NCBI RefSeq assembly: GCF_000020145.1
Contig: NC_010644.1
Span: 496,001 to 560,000 of the forward strand
DNA from: Elusimicrobium minutum Pei191
Lineage (GTDB): Bacteria > Elusimicrobiota > Elusimicrobia > Elusimicrobiales > Elusimicrobiaceae
Direction: 5' to 3'
Length of the DNA: 64,000 nt
Below, piece by piece: positions 52,621-61,517 of the stretch (the first letter of the stretch is position 1; every line of letters starts with the position of its first letter). The notes under the pieces were generated by a model. It was not told where the DNA came from. It did not search any database and saw nothing but the letters and a program-made list of their open reading frames with translations. The position numbers and the translations under genes were made by a program.

Positions 52621-52669
52621 AGGCGCAAAAAAGCAGCTTTTATAAAGCAGTCTTTTTAGCGCCTTTTTT
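52621..52669 (+). terminator. Third hairpin between rho and the MORN-like gene
   Basis: AGGCGCAAAAAAG (52621-52633) pairs with CTTTTTAGCGCCT (52652-52664) with one A-A mismatch, followed by TTTTT. Confidence 0.6.
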
Positions 52670-52671
52670 AT

Positions 52672-52677
52672 TATAAT
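52672..52677 (+). promoter_or_regulatory. -10 box positioned for a leaderless mRNA
   Basis: TATAAT ends six bases before ATG 52684; no ribosome site follows and no good -35 box precedes. Confidence 0.4.
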
Positions 52678-52683
52678 AAATGT

Positions 52684-53748
52684 ATGGAAGAAGAAATAAT
52701 ATCAATAGGCATAGGCAAAAAAAAGCTTTATTATAAAGCTGTTCTCGTCGCGCAGGAACTTTTGGACGAAAACGGCTATGTCATTCGTAAAAACGGCAAA
52801 ATACCCGACGGTAAGGTAACGGAATACCTTTCTAATATGCAAACTGTAAAGAATTACAAAAGGGGCATATTGGAAGGCAAACTTGAGGTTATTGACATTA
52901 TTACGGGCAAAGTAACAATGACGGAAGAGTATAAAGACGGTGAGCTTAAAAATATTATAGATACCGCTACAATAGCGCCTATATCTCCCAAAAATAAAAA
53001 TAAAGAAGAAGATTTTCCTGTTGCCAAACCCGGCGACAAAGGGCTTTGTTGTGAAAAAGTAAAAGATAATATCGTTTTTTATGAGAACGGCAGTGAAATA
53101 GCCAAATGTTCTGTTATTGACGGTGCGTTAGTTTCGGGTAATATAAAGAACGGTGTTTACAAAGAATATTATGAAACCGGTGAAATTAAATCTGAAGCCT
53201 GTTACCAAAACGGAGTGCTTGAAGGGCCGTTTGTTAAATATGACGAGTTATCGCGTATTATTTTAAAAGAAGTTTATTCCAATGGCAGGCTTGAAGGGCC
53301 TGCGGCTTATTATATTTACCGCGGTGAAGAAAGAATAACCGAGCAGGCTTTTTATAAGGATGCCAAACTTCACGGAACGCGGCTTACAGTTTTTCCTAAC
53401 GGACGCCCCGCCATAAGTGAAAATTATGATGAGAACAAACTTGACGGCAAGCGTGAAGTTTATTTTGAAAACGGTATTTTAAGCATTGAAGAGAATTATA
53501 AAAAAGGCCGTCTTAACGGCCCCAGGATTTTTTATTATTACAACGGCGCGGTTTGGTATAAAGAAATGTACGTAAACGCTCAGTTGGAGGGGGAGAGAAT
53601 AGCCTATTTCCCTTCCGGCGAACTTTATTTAAAAGAACATTACAAACATGGTTTACTGGAAGGGGAAAGAGTTGTGTATGATAAGAATGGCACAATATTA
53701 TTCTCCGAAATGTACAGCTACGGCCTGCCTGTTAAGAAAAAGAGATAA
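52684..53748 (+). CDS. MORN-variant repeat protein (YwqK-like)
   Basis: 354 residues. From about residue 150 there are at least nine units of the MORN_2 pattern: EYYETGEIKSEACYQNGVLE, VFPNGRPAISENYDENKL, YFENGILSIEENYKKGRLN, YYNGAVWYKEMYVNAQLE, YFPSGELYLKEHYKHGLLE. The first ~80 residues contain one more degenerate unit. It is paralogous to the 226-residue protein at 44346. No signal peptide is seen, so a cytoplasmic protein is likely. The next gene, ispE, starts three bases after its stop, so they are co-transcribed, although a functional link with isoprenoid synthesis is not obvious. Confidence 0.8.
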   Translation: MEEEIISIGIGKKKLYYKAVLVAQELLDENGYVIRKNGKIPDGKVTEYLSNMQTVKNYKRGILEGKLEVIDIITGKVTMTEEYKDGELKNIIDTATIAPISPKNKNKEEDFPVAKPGDKGLCCEKVKDNIVFYENGSEIAKCSVIDGALVSGNIKNGVYKEYYETGEIKSEACYQNGVLEGPFVKYDELSRIILKEVYSNGRLEGPAAYYIYRGEERITEQAFYKDAKLHGTRLTVFPNGRPAISENYDENKLDGKREVYFENGILSIEENYKKGRLNGPRIFYYYNGAVWYKEMYVNAQLEGERIAYFPSGELYLKEHYKHGLLEGERVVYDKNGTILFSEMYSYGLPVKKKR

Positions 53749-53750
53749 AC

Positions 53751-54656
53751 ATGAACGAAGCTTCCTTAAAGATATTCTGTCCCGCTAAAATAAATTTATT
53801 TTTAGAGATAGTTTCCAAACTGCCTAACGGTTACCATGAACTGCAAACAATTTTTGCAAAGTTAGATTTTGGGGATAATATTTTACTAACCCTTTCTCCG
53901 TCAGATAAGACGGAAATCAACCTTAAAATAACAGGCCCCTACGGGCATGCCATAACGGCCGACGCGGATAACCTTGTTTATAAGGCGGCTCAGCGTTTTT
54001 TTGAATTTACAGGCATAAGCGCCAAATGCGATATATCGCTTGAAAAAAATATTCCGACAGGCGCGGGGTTGGGGGGCGGCTCTTCGGATGCAGGATGCCT
54101 CCTTCGCACTTTTTGCAACCATTATAAGACAGATTTTACAATGCTTGTTCCTTTGGCTGCTAAACTCGGCGCGGACGTAGCGTTGTTTCTATATGACGAA
54201 CCTGTTTTAAAAGGAGAAGGCATAGGTGAAAAACTTACGCCTTTAAAAATTAAAGACGCACTGCCTTATGTGGTGTTGTCTTACCCAGATACGCACATAT
54301 CTACTAAAGATGTTTTTGATAGGCTGAAGGTTGGAAGTAAAGAAGAAATATTGACAAACTTGGCTAAGCTTGATAAAATTATAGCTGGTCTTACAGAAGG
54401 AAGTGCGTGGGAAAAATACATATATAACAGATTAGAAGATTATGTATTACCTTTCAGTAAGCCTGTTTTGGAGTTAAAGAAGTTAATGCAAACCCTAGGA
54501 GCCAAAAATATTATGATGTCCGGTTCCGGTTCAACAGTTTTTAGTTTATTTGATAGTTCCAGTGATGCCTGTGCATTTGCTGAAAAATTAATAAATCGGG
54601 GTTGTGTTGCAGTAAAAACGCAACTTTGGAGGGGTTTGTATAATGAAAATTACTGA
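53751..54656 (+). CDS. ispE: 4-diphosphocytidyl-2-C-methyl-D-erythritol kinase
   Basis: 301 residues. The GHMP-kinase motifs are IFCPAKINLFLEI (motif 1), EKNIPTGAGLGGGSSDAG (ATP loop) and KNIMMSGSGSTVFSLF (motif 3). The product phosphorylates CDP-methylerythritol, the fourth step of the MEP isoprenoid pathway, in the cytoplasm. GAGATAAAC before the ATG gives a weak ribosome site, so translation may depend on coupling with the MORN-like gene. The 3' end overlaps the spoVG gene by 14 bp, and spoVG's ribosome site (GGAGGGG) lies inside ispE. Confidence 0.93.
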   Translation: MNEASLKIFCPAKINLFLEIVSKLPNGYHELQTIFAKLDFGDNILLTLSPSDKTEINLKITGPYGHAITADADNLVYKAAQRFFEFTGISAKCDISLEKNIPTGAGLGGGSSDAGCLLRTFCNHYKTDFTMLVPLAAKLGADVALFLYDEPVLKGEGIGEKLTPLKIKDALPYVVLSYPDTHISTKDVFDRLKVGSKEEILTNLAKLDKIIAGLTEGSAWEKYIYNRLEDYVLPFSKPVLELKKLMQTLGAKNIMMSGSGSTVFSLFDSSSDACAFAEKLINRGCVAVKTQLWRGLYNENY

Positions 54657-54939
54657 AATAAGAATTCACCTAATGGGTGAAGAGCGTTTAAAGGCGTTTG
54701 CGAGCGTTACATTTGATGACTCTTTTGTAGTCAGAAACATGAAGGTTGTTGAAGGCACAAAAGGTGTTTTCTTATGTATGCCGTCAAGAAAGCTTCCTGA
54801 TGGTTCCCATAAAGATATGGTTCATCCTATCAACCAGGAATTTAGGGAGTATCTTGAAACTAACGTTTTAAAAGCTTATACGGAAGAGCTTGCTAAAAAC
54901 CCTGACGGCGCTAAAAAAACATCGCACGAAGAAGAATAG
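54643..54939 (+). CDS. spoVG: SpoVG-family RNA/DNA-binding regulator
   Basis: 98 residues. The sequence MKITEIRIHLMGEERLKAFA, then SVTFDDSFVVRNMKVVEG and the core MPSRKLPDGSHKDMVHPIN are diagnostic for SpoVG (PF04026). The protein binds RNA or DNA and regulates gene expression post-transcriptionally in Gram-positives and spirochaetes; here, in a non-sporulating lineage, it must serve a general role. It starts inside the end of ispE with GGAGGGG upstream, so the two genes are tightly linked. ispE-spoVG adjacency is also known from Firmicutes. Confidence 0.92.
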   Translation: MKITEIRIHLMGEERLKAFASVTFDDSFVVRNMKVVEGTKGVFLCMPSRKLPDGSHKDMVHPINQEFREYLETNVLKAYTEELAKNPDGAKKTSHEEE

Positions 54940-54955
54940 AACATATTAAATTTTA

Positions 54956-55029
54956 TTCCGGATGGTGAAATGGTATCACTAGCGGTTTTGGTCCGCTCAT
55001 TCTAGGTTCGAATCCTAGTCCGGAAACCA
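54956..55029 (+). tRNA. tRNA-Gln (anticodon TTG)
   Basis: The cloverleaf can be drawn in full: acceptor TTCCGGA/TCCGGAA, D stem GTGA/TCAC, anticodon stem AGCGG/CCGCT with loop TTTTGGT (anticodon TTG), T stem CTAGG/CCTAG with TTCGAAT, discriminator A and an encoded CCA. It decodes CAA and, by wobble, CAG. It lies directly downstream of spoVG. Confidence 0.95.
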
Positions 55030-55035
55030 TTTAAT

Positions 55036-55074
55036 AAAACCCCTGTGTATAATATATTTGTACACAGGGGTTTT
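55036..55074 (+). terminator. Terminator after tRNA-Gln
   Basis: AAAACCCCTGTGTA (55036-55049) pairs with TACACAGGGGTTTT (55061-55074). Confidence 0.85.
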
Positions 55075-55214
55075 ATGTTATAGCGGCCTCGCAAAAGCTC
55101 GTTTTTAATTGTTTTTATAAAGAAATTTAAGCTTGTTTCCGTATCCGATAATTGTTAGAAAATTATTTTAACCGCGAATTTTAATATTAAAAATATGTGG
55201 CGGGTTATTAATAA

Positions 55215-55266
55215 AAATTTATCGTAAAAACCCCCGCGTTTTCGCGGGGGTTTTTACGATAAATTT
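55215..55266 (-). terminator. 24-bp perfect hairpin ending the 781-aa gene
   Basis: Arms 55215-55238 and 55243-55266 are perfectly complementary around a TTTT/AAAA loop. The right arm overlaps the stop codon of the minus-strand gene. A T-run follows the GC core on either strand. Confidence 0.8.
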
Positions 55267-57610
55267 ATTTTTTTTGTTGCGTTTGCGGCTGGCTAAAGTT
55301 AAAGGTGTTTTGAAGTTTAACATTATTTAAAATATTATTATATTTGTAAAGTTCAAAAGAATTTTGCGCGGGTGCTGTATAATTTCTGTTTTCTCTTGCC
55401 GGCATGTCCGGGTATCTGTTAAACGACGGGTCAGGTTCTGACTCAAGGAGCGAGTTAATATTTTTTTTCGCTTCTTTATACATGTTGCCGCCGTTGCCTT
55501 GCATAACATTTGCGATAATAGCTGAAATACTTACAATAAAATCAAAAGCGAAAAGGAAACTTTCATTTGTAACATCCTCAATACTTGTAGATGTTTTATA
55601 AAGATTTTCAGCAGCGTTATATCTGTAATGATATTGGTGCCCGAAATCGGTTATCATAGTGTCTTGCGAAGGTTTTTCTCTTTGGGGTAATTTCTTTTTA
55701 CCTAATTTAGAAGGCTCAATACCTATCACACCGGCTGTGTTACCTGTCAGTTGTGACATAACGGCGTGTATTTGCTGTTTTGCTTTAGCTACCTGCTTTT
55801 GGTTGCCCTCAACATTTACGTACATAGTGTAAAGCCTGAAATACAAATCGTTAAGAAGCTGGTGAAGTCGTTTTGCTTCCACTTCGGGCAAACCTTTTAT
55901 TCTTAAGATCATGGGTGAATTAGTGTCTTTATCGGTGGTTATATAATATCTTGACATTTTATACTCGTAGTCAGGATATTCTTTTCTTAAGTTTTGCGCG
56001 TATATTGAAGCGTAATTTACCAAAGCTGCCGTTTTAGCGCTGGGGTGAAATTTTTCACTGTATTTAAAAGTCGTTTTGTCCTTAGGGAAATCGGCGTTCA
56101 TATATTTCCTAAGCACTATCATGGCGGAATTTTGGTCTCTGCCGCTTAAATTATTTACTAAGTTAAACGCTCGGTTTATAAGAACATATCCTTCTCCTAA
56201 AGAGCTATATCTGTCCGTTTCTAAAAAACCGTCCCAGGAACTTCTTCCTAAATTATATTTTTTAATTAAAACTCTTATGGCTTCATCGAGGTTTTGGATA
56301 GCCTTTCTTGCCTGCATTAAAGTAATGTTTTCAACAGTCTTGCCTTGGGTTGTTGTGGACACTATTGCCTGCAACGTAAAAAACCCTCTTATTGTATTGG
56401 CGTGGTCATTACCGTATTCATCGCCGAGTTCACGGTAAAGCTGCAAAAGATCCTTTTCTCCCGCTAAGGCCAAAGTGTACGATGCAAGGCCCGAGCCCAT
56501 GCATAAAACCCCAGGTGAACCTATAGTTCCTTCCAAATTATAACCGTCTAATAATGAAAAGACTTGTTGTTTATCCCCCCAGGCACTTGCTTCAGGGTCA
56601 AAAGTGTTTTGCATAAAAGCAAAAACTTCGTCAATATATTCGCGAGTGGAGGTACCCCTTCTTTCCATAATAGCGTAACTGTTGCTAAATGTAGGCCGGC
56701 GCATTGCCATTGCTATATATCTTGTTGAGTTTTTTTGCTCAACGCCTTTTTGCTTTGCTACAAAACTATGGTCACATTTTGTTATGGCGCTTATTTTTTT
56801 TAATTCGTAAATAATTGCCGCTCTTTTAGCCTGCGTAAGAAAAGGCGTTATAAACATGCCCGCTGGGTTTTCCGTATCGGGGTTTAAAATATAATCATAC
56901 AAAAAACTCATTATATATATTTTATCTTCCATAGTTCCGTACTTAAGCGCGTTTATGGCGGTATCAATAAATTCGTTAGCGGCGGTTTTTAAAAGTTTTG
57001 TATGGTTGGCGTTGTTTTCCGTGTTGATAAGAATGTTTATAAAATTTTCAAGCTCCGCCTTCCATTGAACTGGAAAAGGCGCGGAATCATGGTTAAAAGC
57101 CAAAGCGTAAAAAACGGGGTTTAATATTTTTGTCGGGCCGCCTTCCATAGGGGATATTACTGTAAGCTGCCCTTCTACGTAGATGCTGCCGTTTTCATCG
57201 TATTGAACGGCGATATTTCTGTATTTGCCGTAATAAAACACATGGTCGGGCTCATATTTTTGGTTAAACGCTTTAAGAAATTCTTTTTGTTTTTCTTTGC
57301 TTGCGTTTGTGAAAGACTTTGCTAACTTGGCGTTTTGCAATTCAATATCATTTTGAGATAAGGCAAGATTCTCTAAAATGTTAACGGAATTTTGTATAGG
57401 AGCGTCCGTTTTCGGTTTTTTGGGCGGCTGTGTGCGGGTTTCATTTATAAGTTCTATAGGAACATGCTTTACCACTCTTAAATTATCAATTTTATTTACA
57501 GACTGTCTGTTTTTGCGTTCTAAAGCGTAGGGGGCAACCGGCAAGTGCTGTGCGAAAGCGGTTGAAGTTAAACTAAGTACAAGTAAAGCTGATATAAATT
57601 TTTTAATCAT
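55265..57610 (-). CDS. Large exported helical protein of unknown function
   Basis: 781 residues. The signal peptide is MIKKFISALLVLSLTSTAFAQ. The mature protein is mostly predicted helical from about residue 80 to 690, with HEAT/ARM-like character but no clear repeat consensus. Cys are few (KCDHSF, VLCMGS). A hydrophobic segment near residue 705 (FAFDFIVSISAIIANVMQG) is followed by a Pro/Asn-rich tail. The build is shared with the N-terminal halves of the exported proteins at 5277 and 29795. I recognise no family. A GGTCTT/AAGACC inverted repeat lies upstream. On the minus strand GAGGG lies about 10 bases before the ATG. Confidence 0.62.
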   Translation of the reverse strand: MIKKFISALLVLSLTSTAFAQHLPVAPYALERKNRQSVNKIDNLRVVKHVPIELINETRTQPPKKPKTDAPIQNSVNILENLALSQNDIELQNAKLAKSFTNASKEKQKEFLKAFNQKYEPDHVFYYGKYRNIAVQYDENGSIYVEGQLTVISPMEGGPTKILNPVFYALAFNHDSAPFPVQWKAELENFINILINTENNANHTKLLKTAANEFIDTAINALKYGTMEDKIYIMSFLYDYILNPDTENPAGMFITPFLTQAKRAAIIYELKKISAITKCDHSFVAKQKGVEQKNSTRYIAMAMRRPTFSNSYAIMERRGTSTREYIDEVFAFMQNTFDPEASAWGDKQQVFSLLDGYNLEGTIGSPGVLCMGSGLASYTLALAGEKDLLQLYRELGDEYGNDHANTIRGFFTLQAIVSTTTQGKTVENITLMQARKAIQNLDEAIRVLIKKYNLGRSSWDGFLETDRYSSLGEGYVLINRAFNLVNNLSGRDQNSAMIVLRKYMNADFPKDKTTFKYSEKFHPSAKTAALVNYASIYAQNLRKEYPDYEYKMSRYYITTDKDTNSPMILRIKGLPEVEAKRLHQLLNDLYFRLYTMYVNVEGNQKQVAKAKQQIHAVMSQLTGNTAGVIGIEPSKLGKKKLPQREKPSQDTMITDFGHQYHYRYNAAENLYKTSTSIEDVTNESFLFAFDFIVSISAIIANVMQGNGGNMYKEAKKNINSLLESEPDPSFNRYPDMPARENRNYTAPAQNSFELYKYNNILNNVKLQNTFNFSQPQTQQKK

Positions 57611-57659
57611 AATTAAACCCTCTGTAATTATAATAAAAATATTACTTCTGTTTGCCCAG

Positions 57660-57695
57660 GGTCTTTGGGCCTATTCTTGCATAGGCCCTAAGACC
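57660..57695. repeat. GGTCTT/AAGACC inverted repeat between divergent genes
   Basis: Arms 57660-57673 and 57682-57695 match at 13 of 14 positions. It lies between the 781-aa exported protein gene (minus) and ruvA (plus), and resembles the palindrome at 29688. Confidence 0.6.
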
Positions 57696-57721
57696 TATAT
57701 GAATTAAACATAATAAAAATG

Positions 57722-57727
57722 TAAAAT
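57722..57727 (+). promoter_or_regulatory. -10 box positioned for a leaderless ruvA mRNA
   Basis: TAAAAT ends six bases before ATG 57734; no ribosome site is present. Confidence 0.35.
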
Positions 57728-57733
57728 GAATAT

Positions 57734-58342
57734 ATGATAGGTTACTTAAAGGGGCAAATTTTATCTTTATCGGAAGACAGCGTTCTGATACTAGTAAACG
57801 GGGTGGGCTATGAAGTTAATTGCGCGCCCGTGGCAGTATCGGCCTTAGAAGAGGGGCAGGAAACCGCCCTTTATATAGCCGAGTCAATTTCTCCCTATGA
57901 CGGAACCGTGCTATACGGTTTTTTAACTAAAGAAGACAAACAGCTTTGGGCCATTTTTAAAACATCTATTCCCAATACAGGCGCTAAAAAGGCGCTTGAA
58001 TATTTAAATAAAGCGCTTAGAAGCGTGGCAGATTTTCATAACGCTATAGTAAAAAAAGATCCTAAAATTTTAACGGGTATTTTCGGTTTTACGGCTAAAA
58101 CGGCTGAAAAACTTATCCATTCTTTAGACGGCAAGATGGATGCCGTTACAATAGCCGGCGTTCCTAAAATAAAAATAGAGGGTGAAGCGCCTTTTATGTC
58201 AGAAGTTATGATGGCGTTAACCGCTTTGGGCTACAGCCCTATGGAAGCCAGGAAAGCTATTGACCAACTTTACAAAACAGGTCTTGCCAATGACAGCGTT
58301 GAAAATATTATCAGGGCGGCATTAAGGATATTAAAGAAATGA
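57734..58342 (+). CDS. ruvA: Holliday-junction DNA-binding subunit RuvA
   Basis: 202 residues. The N-terminal OB domain begins [20 protein letters not shown] with GVGYEVNC; a central helix-hairpin-helix region follows, although the motif is diverged from the usual VxGVGxKxAxRI ([17 protein letters not shown]). The C-terminal domain III is [22 protein letters not shown]. RuvA holds the four-way junction so that RuvB can drive branch migration. It overlaps ruvB by four bases (ATGA). RuvC is not in the window. Confidence 0.93.
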   Translation: MIGYLKGQILSLSEDSVLILVNGVGYEVNCAPVAVSALEEGQETALYIAESISPYDGTVLYGFLTKEDKQLWAIFKTSIPNTGAKKALEYLNKALRSVADFHNAIVKKDPKILTGIFGFTAKTAEKLIHSLDGKMDAVTIAGVPKIKIEGEAPFMSEVMMALTALGYSPMEARKAIDQLYKTGLANDSVENIIRAALRILKK

Positions 58343-59361
58343 GCAGCTATAACGAAGTGCTGGACTTAAACCCCAGCAGTGAAGAAAAGAACGGGCTTGA
58401 CGCGGCTTTAAGGCCGTCGTCTTTGCGTGAGTTTGTGGGCCAGGCCAGTTTAAAGGAAAACCTGCATGTTTTTTTAACAGCCGCTAAAAAACGCGGCGAA
58501 GCGCTTGACCATACTCTTTTTTACTCTCCTCCCGGCTTAGGTAAAACTACTCTTGCCAATATTTTAGCTAAAGAAATGGGCGTAAATATTAAAACAACTT
58601 CAGGCCCTGTGCTTTCACGACCCGGCGATTTGGCGGCCATGCTTACTACCGAAATTTCCGAAGGGGATATTTTGTTTGTGGATGAAATTCACCGCCTTAA
58701 CCCGGCGGTTGAGGAAGCGCTTTACCCAGCTATGGAAGATTTTAACTTTTTTATTAATACGGGCAAAGGGGCGGGATCAACAACTTTAAAACTTTCGGTT
58801 CCCAAATTTACTTTAGTAGGCGCCACAACACGCTCAGGCCTTTTAACGGGGCCTTTGCGCGACAGGTTTGGCATTGTTTTTAATCTTAACTTTTATGAAA
58901 TAACCGAAATCGCTGATATTTTGGAACGTTCGGCCAAGCTTTTAAATATTGAAGCCGACAGGCGTGGTTTGGAAGCGCTGGCCGCCCGTTCACGAGGCAC
59001 GCCCCGTATAGCTAACAGACTTTTAAGAAGAGCGCGCGATTTCGCGCAGGTAAAAGGCGACGGCGTAATAACTTGCGATATAGCGGACATTGCCATGCAA
59101 TCCTTAGATATTGACGCCGAAGGCTTGGACACTATGGATAAACGCATACTTGAGGCGCTTATTGAAAAATTCGGCGGCGGCCCAGTAGGCGTTGAGAACC
59201 TTGCCATAGCGGTAAGCGAAAGCATTGACACTTTAACCGACGTTATAGAACCGTACCTTATTAAAGCAGGTTTTATAGCCAGAACTCCGCGCGGAAGAGT
59301 GGCTACTAAAAAAGCCTATGACCACCTTGGCAGAAAATCACCGGAAGGAATGCTTTTTTAA
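58339..59361 (+). CDS. ruvB: Holliday-junction branch-migration ATPase RuvB
   Basis: 340 residues. It has the AAA+ motifs [14 protein letters not shown] (Walker A), [16 protein letters not shown] (Walker B), [19 protein letters not shown] (sensor 1 and arginine finger region) and the C-terminal winged helix [20 protein letters not shown]. RuvB forms hexameric rings that pull DNA through the RuvA-bound junction. Its stop TAA shares one base with the ATG of the SpoIID-like gene, so the ruvAB unit continues at least to tgt. Confidence 0.96.
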   Translation: MSSYNEVLDLNPSSEEKNGLDAALRPSSLREFVGQASLKENLHVFLTAAKKRGEALDHTLFYSPPGLGKTTLANILAKEMGVNIKTTSGPVLSRPGDLAAMLTTEISEGDILFVDEIHRLNPAVEEALYPAMEDFNFFINTGKGAGSTTLKLSVPKFTLVGATTRSGLLTGPLRDRFGIVFNLNFYEITEIADILERSAKLLNIEADRRGLEALAARSRGTPRIANRLLRRARDFAQVKGDGVITCDIADIAMQSLDIDAEGLDTMDKRILEALIEKFGGGPVGVENLAIAVSESIDTLTDVIEPYLIKAGFIARTPRGRVATKKAYDHLGRKSPEGMLF

Positions 59362-60461
59362 TGAAGAAAATAATTTTAACTTTAACCGTTTTGTTGTTTG
59401 GCGTAAACAGCTTTGCGCTTAAGGTTTTAATTGTGCAAAATTCCTCTAAACAAGATATCACGGCAAGCGGCGCTTTTACTATTACAGACAAGGCTTCCAA
59501 CAAAAAATACAAACTTAAAACAGGAGGCACGTTTAAAGTAACAATAAGTAACGGTACTTTAAAAGTGGGGTCTGTTTCCACAAGCGGCGAAGTTTTAATA
59601 ACGCCTTTAAAGAACACAATTTTTACAATAGGCGGTAACGGTTATACCGGTAAAATAATAATTTCGCCTGAGAAAAATGTTTTTAATATTATTGAGGAAA
59701 CCGATATTGAAAATTATTTGTACGGTGTTTTACCTTATGAGATGAGTTACTCCTGGCATATAGAGGCGCTTAAAGCCCAAGCGGTGGCCGCGCGCACATA
59801 TACGGCTAAAACCTTAGAATCACCGGTAAACAAAAAATTTGATTTATATTCAGACGTAAGAAGCCAAATGTACAAAGGCTCGGCAAAGGTTTACCCGTCT
59901 GTAAAAGAAGCGGTTGATGATACTAAAAATGAAGTTTTAAAATATGACGGCAAACTTTTTTACACTTACTACCACGCCAATTGCGGCGGGCATACGGACC
60001 CGCTTCCGTGGGGCGGGGCGGAAAACAAAATTAAACCCTTAAGCGGCGCTAAATGCGCGGCCTGCGGGCACAGCAAAAACGCCACGTGGAGTAATGTTAT
60101 AGCGCAAAACTCTATTGATAAATTTGCCGAAAAGAAAGATTTAAAAGGCGGTGTAACCGCCATAAGCATAGTTAAAAAAACTTCCAATGGAAGGGCGGTT
60201 CAATTACAGCTTAAAACAAAAAACGGCAAGAAAAATGTTTCCTGCAACGATTTTAGAATAGCCGTGGGATCAACAAAATTTAAAAGCTGTCATTTAACGG
60301 ATATTAAAAAAGTTTCTTCCGGCTTTAGTTTTGCCGGGCGCGGCTACGGCCACGGTACCGGCCTTTGCCAGGACGGCGCGCACGGTATGGCAAAAAAGGG
60401 GGAGAAATATAAAGAAATTCTGCAAAACTTCTACCCTGGTTCAAAACTTTCCAAAATTTAA
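59361..60461 (+). CDS. SpoIID/LytB-domain protein, probable periplasmic glycan enzyme
   Basis: 366 residues with a signal peptide (ILTLTVLLFGVNSFA). The SpoIID domain contains IENYLYGVLPYEMSYSWHIE with the catalytic-type Glu in LPYEM, AQAVAARTYTAKTL, the zinc-site segment YYHANCGGHTDPLPWGG and GRGYGHGTGLCQDGAHGMA. In SpoIID this fold degrades denuded peptidoglycan as a lytic transglycosylase. All key blocks are intact, in contrast to the 714-residue paralogue at 26049. It is embedded between ruvB and queA in one operon, an arrangement known from other bacteria where ruvAB, spoIID-like, queA and tgt genes cluster. Confidence 0.88.
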   Translation: MKKIILTLTVLLFGVNSFALKVLIVQNSSKQDITASGAFTITDKASNKKYKLKTGGTFKVTISNGTLKVGSVSTSGEVLITPLKNTIFTIGGNGYTGKIIISPEKNVFNIIEETDIENYLYGVLPYEMSYSWHIEALKAQAVAARTYTAKTLESPVNKKFDLYSDVRSQMYKGSAKVYPSVKEAVDDTKNEVLKYDGKLFYTYYHANCGGHTDPLPWGGAENKIKPLSGAKCAACGHSKNATWSNVIAQNSIDKFAEKKDLKGGVTAISIVKKTSNGRAVQLQLKTKNGKKNVSCNDFRIAVGSTKFKSCHLTDIKKVSSGFSFAGRGYGHGTGLCQDGAHGMAKKGEKYKEILQNFYPGSKLSKI

Positions 60462-60491
60462 TAACCTAAAATTTATTTGCAAGAGAAAATA

Positions 60492-61517
60492 ATGTTTGAA
60501 AGATTTCATAATTTAAAAATTAATATCGCCCGCACTCCAGCTACTCCAAGAGACAGCGCTAAACTTATGGTTCTTAACCGTGACGGACAGAAAATAGAAC
60601 ATAGGATATTTAGAGATATTTCCCAGTATTTTACCCCCGGCGACTGTCTTGTAATTAATGACACGAAAGTATTTCCCGCTAAATTATTCGCTAAAAAGCC
60701 CACGGGCGGCAAAGTGGAAGTTTTGCTCGTGCGCCCGTTAGAAAAACCTAATGAATGGACGGCCTTAATGCGTGATTATAAAGAAGGCATTGAACTTTCT
60801 TTTTCTGAGGATTTAAAAGCGGTAATGGATTTTCGCAATGAAAACGGTGAGGTTATTTTAAAATTTAATAATGATGATGTGCTTGGTTACGCTTGTGAAA
60901 ACGGGCTTATGCCTTTGCCGCAGTATATTGAAAAAGCAAGAAAGCATGACGGCCTTAGCGCCAGTATTGAAACTGATAAAGAGCGTTATCAAACGGTTTA
61001 TGCCCAATTTCAAGGTTCTATAGCGGCGCCTACTGCGGGCTTTCATTTTACGCCAGAACTTCTGAAAAAAATTGAGGATAAGGGCGTTAAAATAGCGCGG
61101 GTGACTTTACATATCGGCTGGGGCACGTTTAAGCCTTTAAAGACTGACCCTAAAGAACATAAAATGCTTGCCGAATACGGCACTGTAAGTGAGGAAGCCT
61201 CAAAAAAAATTAATGAAGCCAGAGCTTCGGGCGGCAGAATATTTTCCGTGGGTACAACCAGCACAAGAACTTTGGAAAGTTTTACCGAAAACGGCATAAC
61301 AAAAAGCGGGGGGAGATGGACAGATTTATTTATTTACCCGGGATACAAATTTAAAGCTATAGATTGCCTTATAACAAACTTCCACTTTCCCGATTCCACG
61401 CCCTTATGTATGGCAAGCGCGTTCGCGTCTGAAGATTTTATTTTTAAAGCGTATAACGAGGCGGTTGAAAATAATTATCGTTTCTATTCTTTTGGAGATT
61501 CAATGTTAATATTATGA
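60492..61517 (+). CDS. queA: S-adenosylmethionine:tRNA ribosyltransferase-isomerase QueA
   Basis: About 341 residues from ATG 60492, which has AAGAGAA upstream; a TTG at 60477 would add five residues. The family blocks are ATPRDSAKLMVLNR, GDCLVINDTKVFPAKL, YAQFQGSIAAPTAGFHFT, HIGWGTFKPL and CLITNFHFPDSTPLCMASAF. QueA transfers the ribosyl part of SAM to preQ1 in tRNA, giving epoxyqueuosine. Its stop overlaps the tgt start (ATGA). QueH at 17595 completes the pathway. Confidence 0.95.
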   Translation: MFERFHNLKINIARTPATPRDSAKLMVLNRDGQKIEHRIFRDISQYFTPGDCLVINDTKVFPAKLFAKKPTGGKVEVLLVRPLEKPNEWTALMRDYKEGIELSFSEDLKAVMDFRNENGEVILKFNNDDVLGYACENGLMPLPQYIEKARKHDGLSASIETDKERYQTVYAQFQGSIAAPTAGFHFTPELLKKIEDKGVKIARVTLHIGWGTFKPLKTDPKEHKMLAEYGTVSEEASKKINEARASGGRIFSVGTTSTRTLESFTENGITKSGGRWTDLFIYPGYKFKAIDCLITNFHFPDSTPLCMASAFASEDFIFKAYNEAVENNYRFYSFGDSMLIL

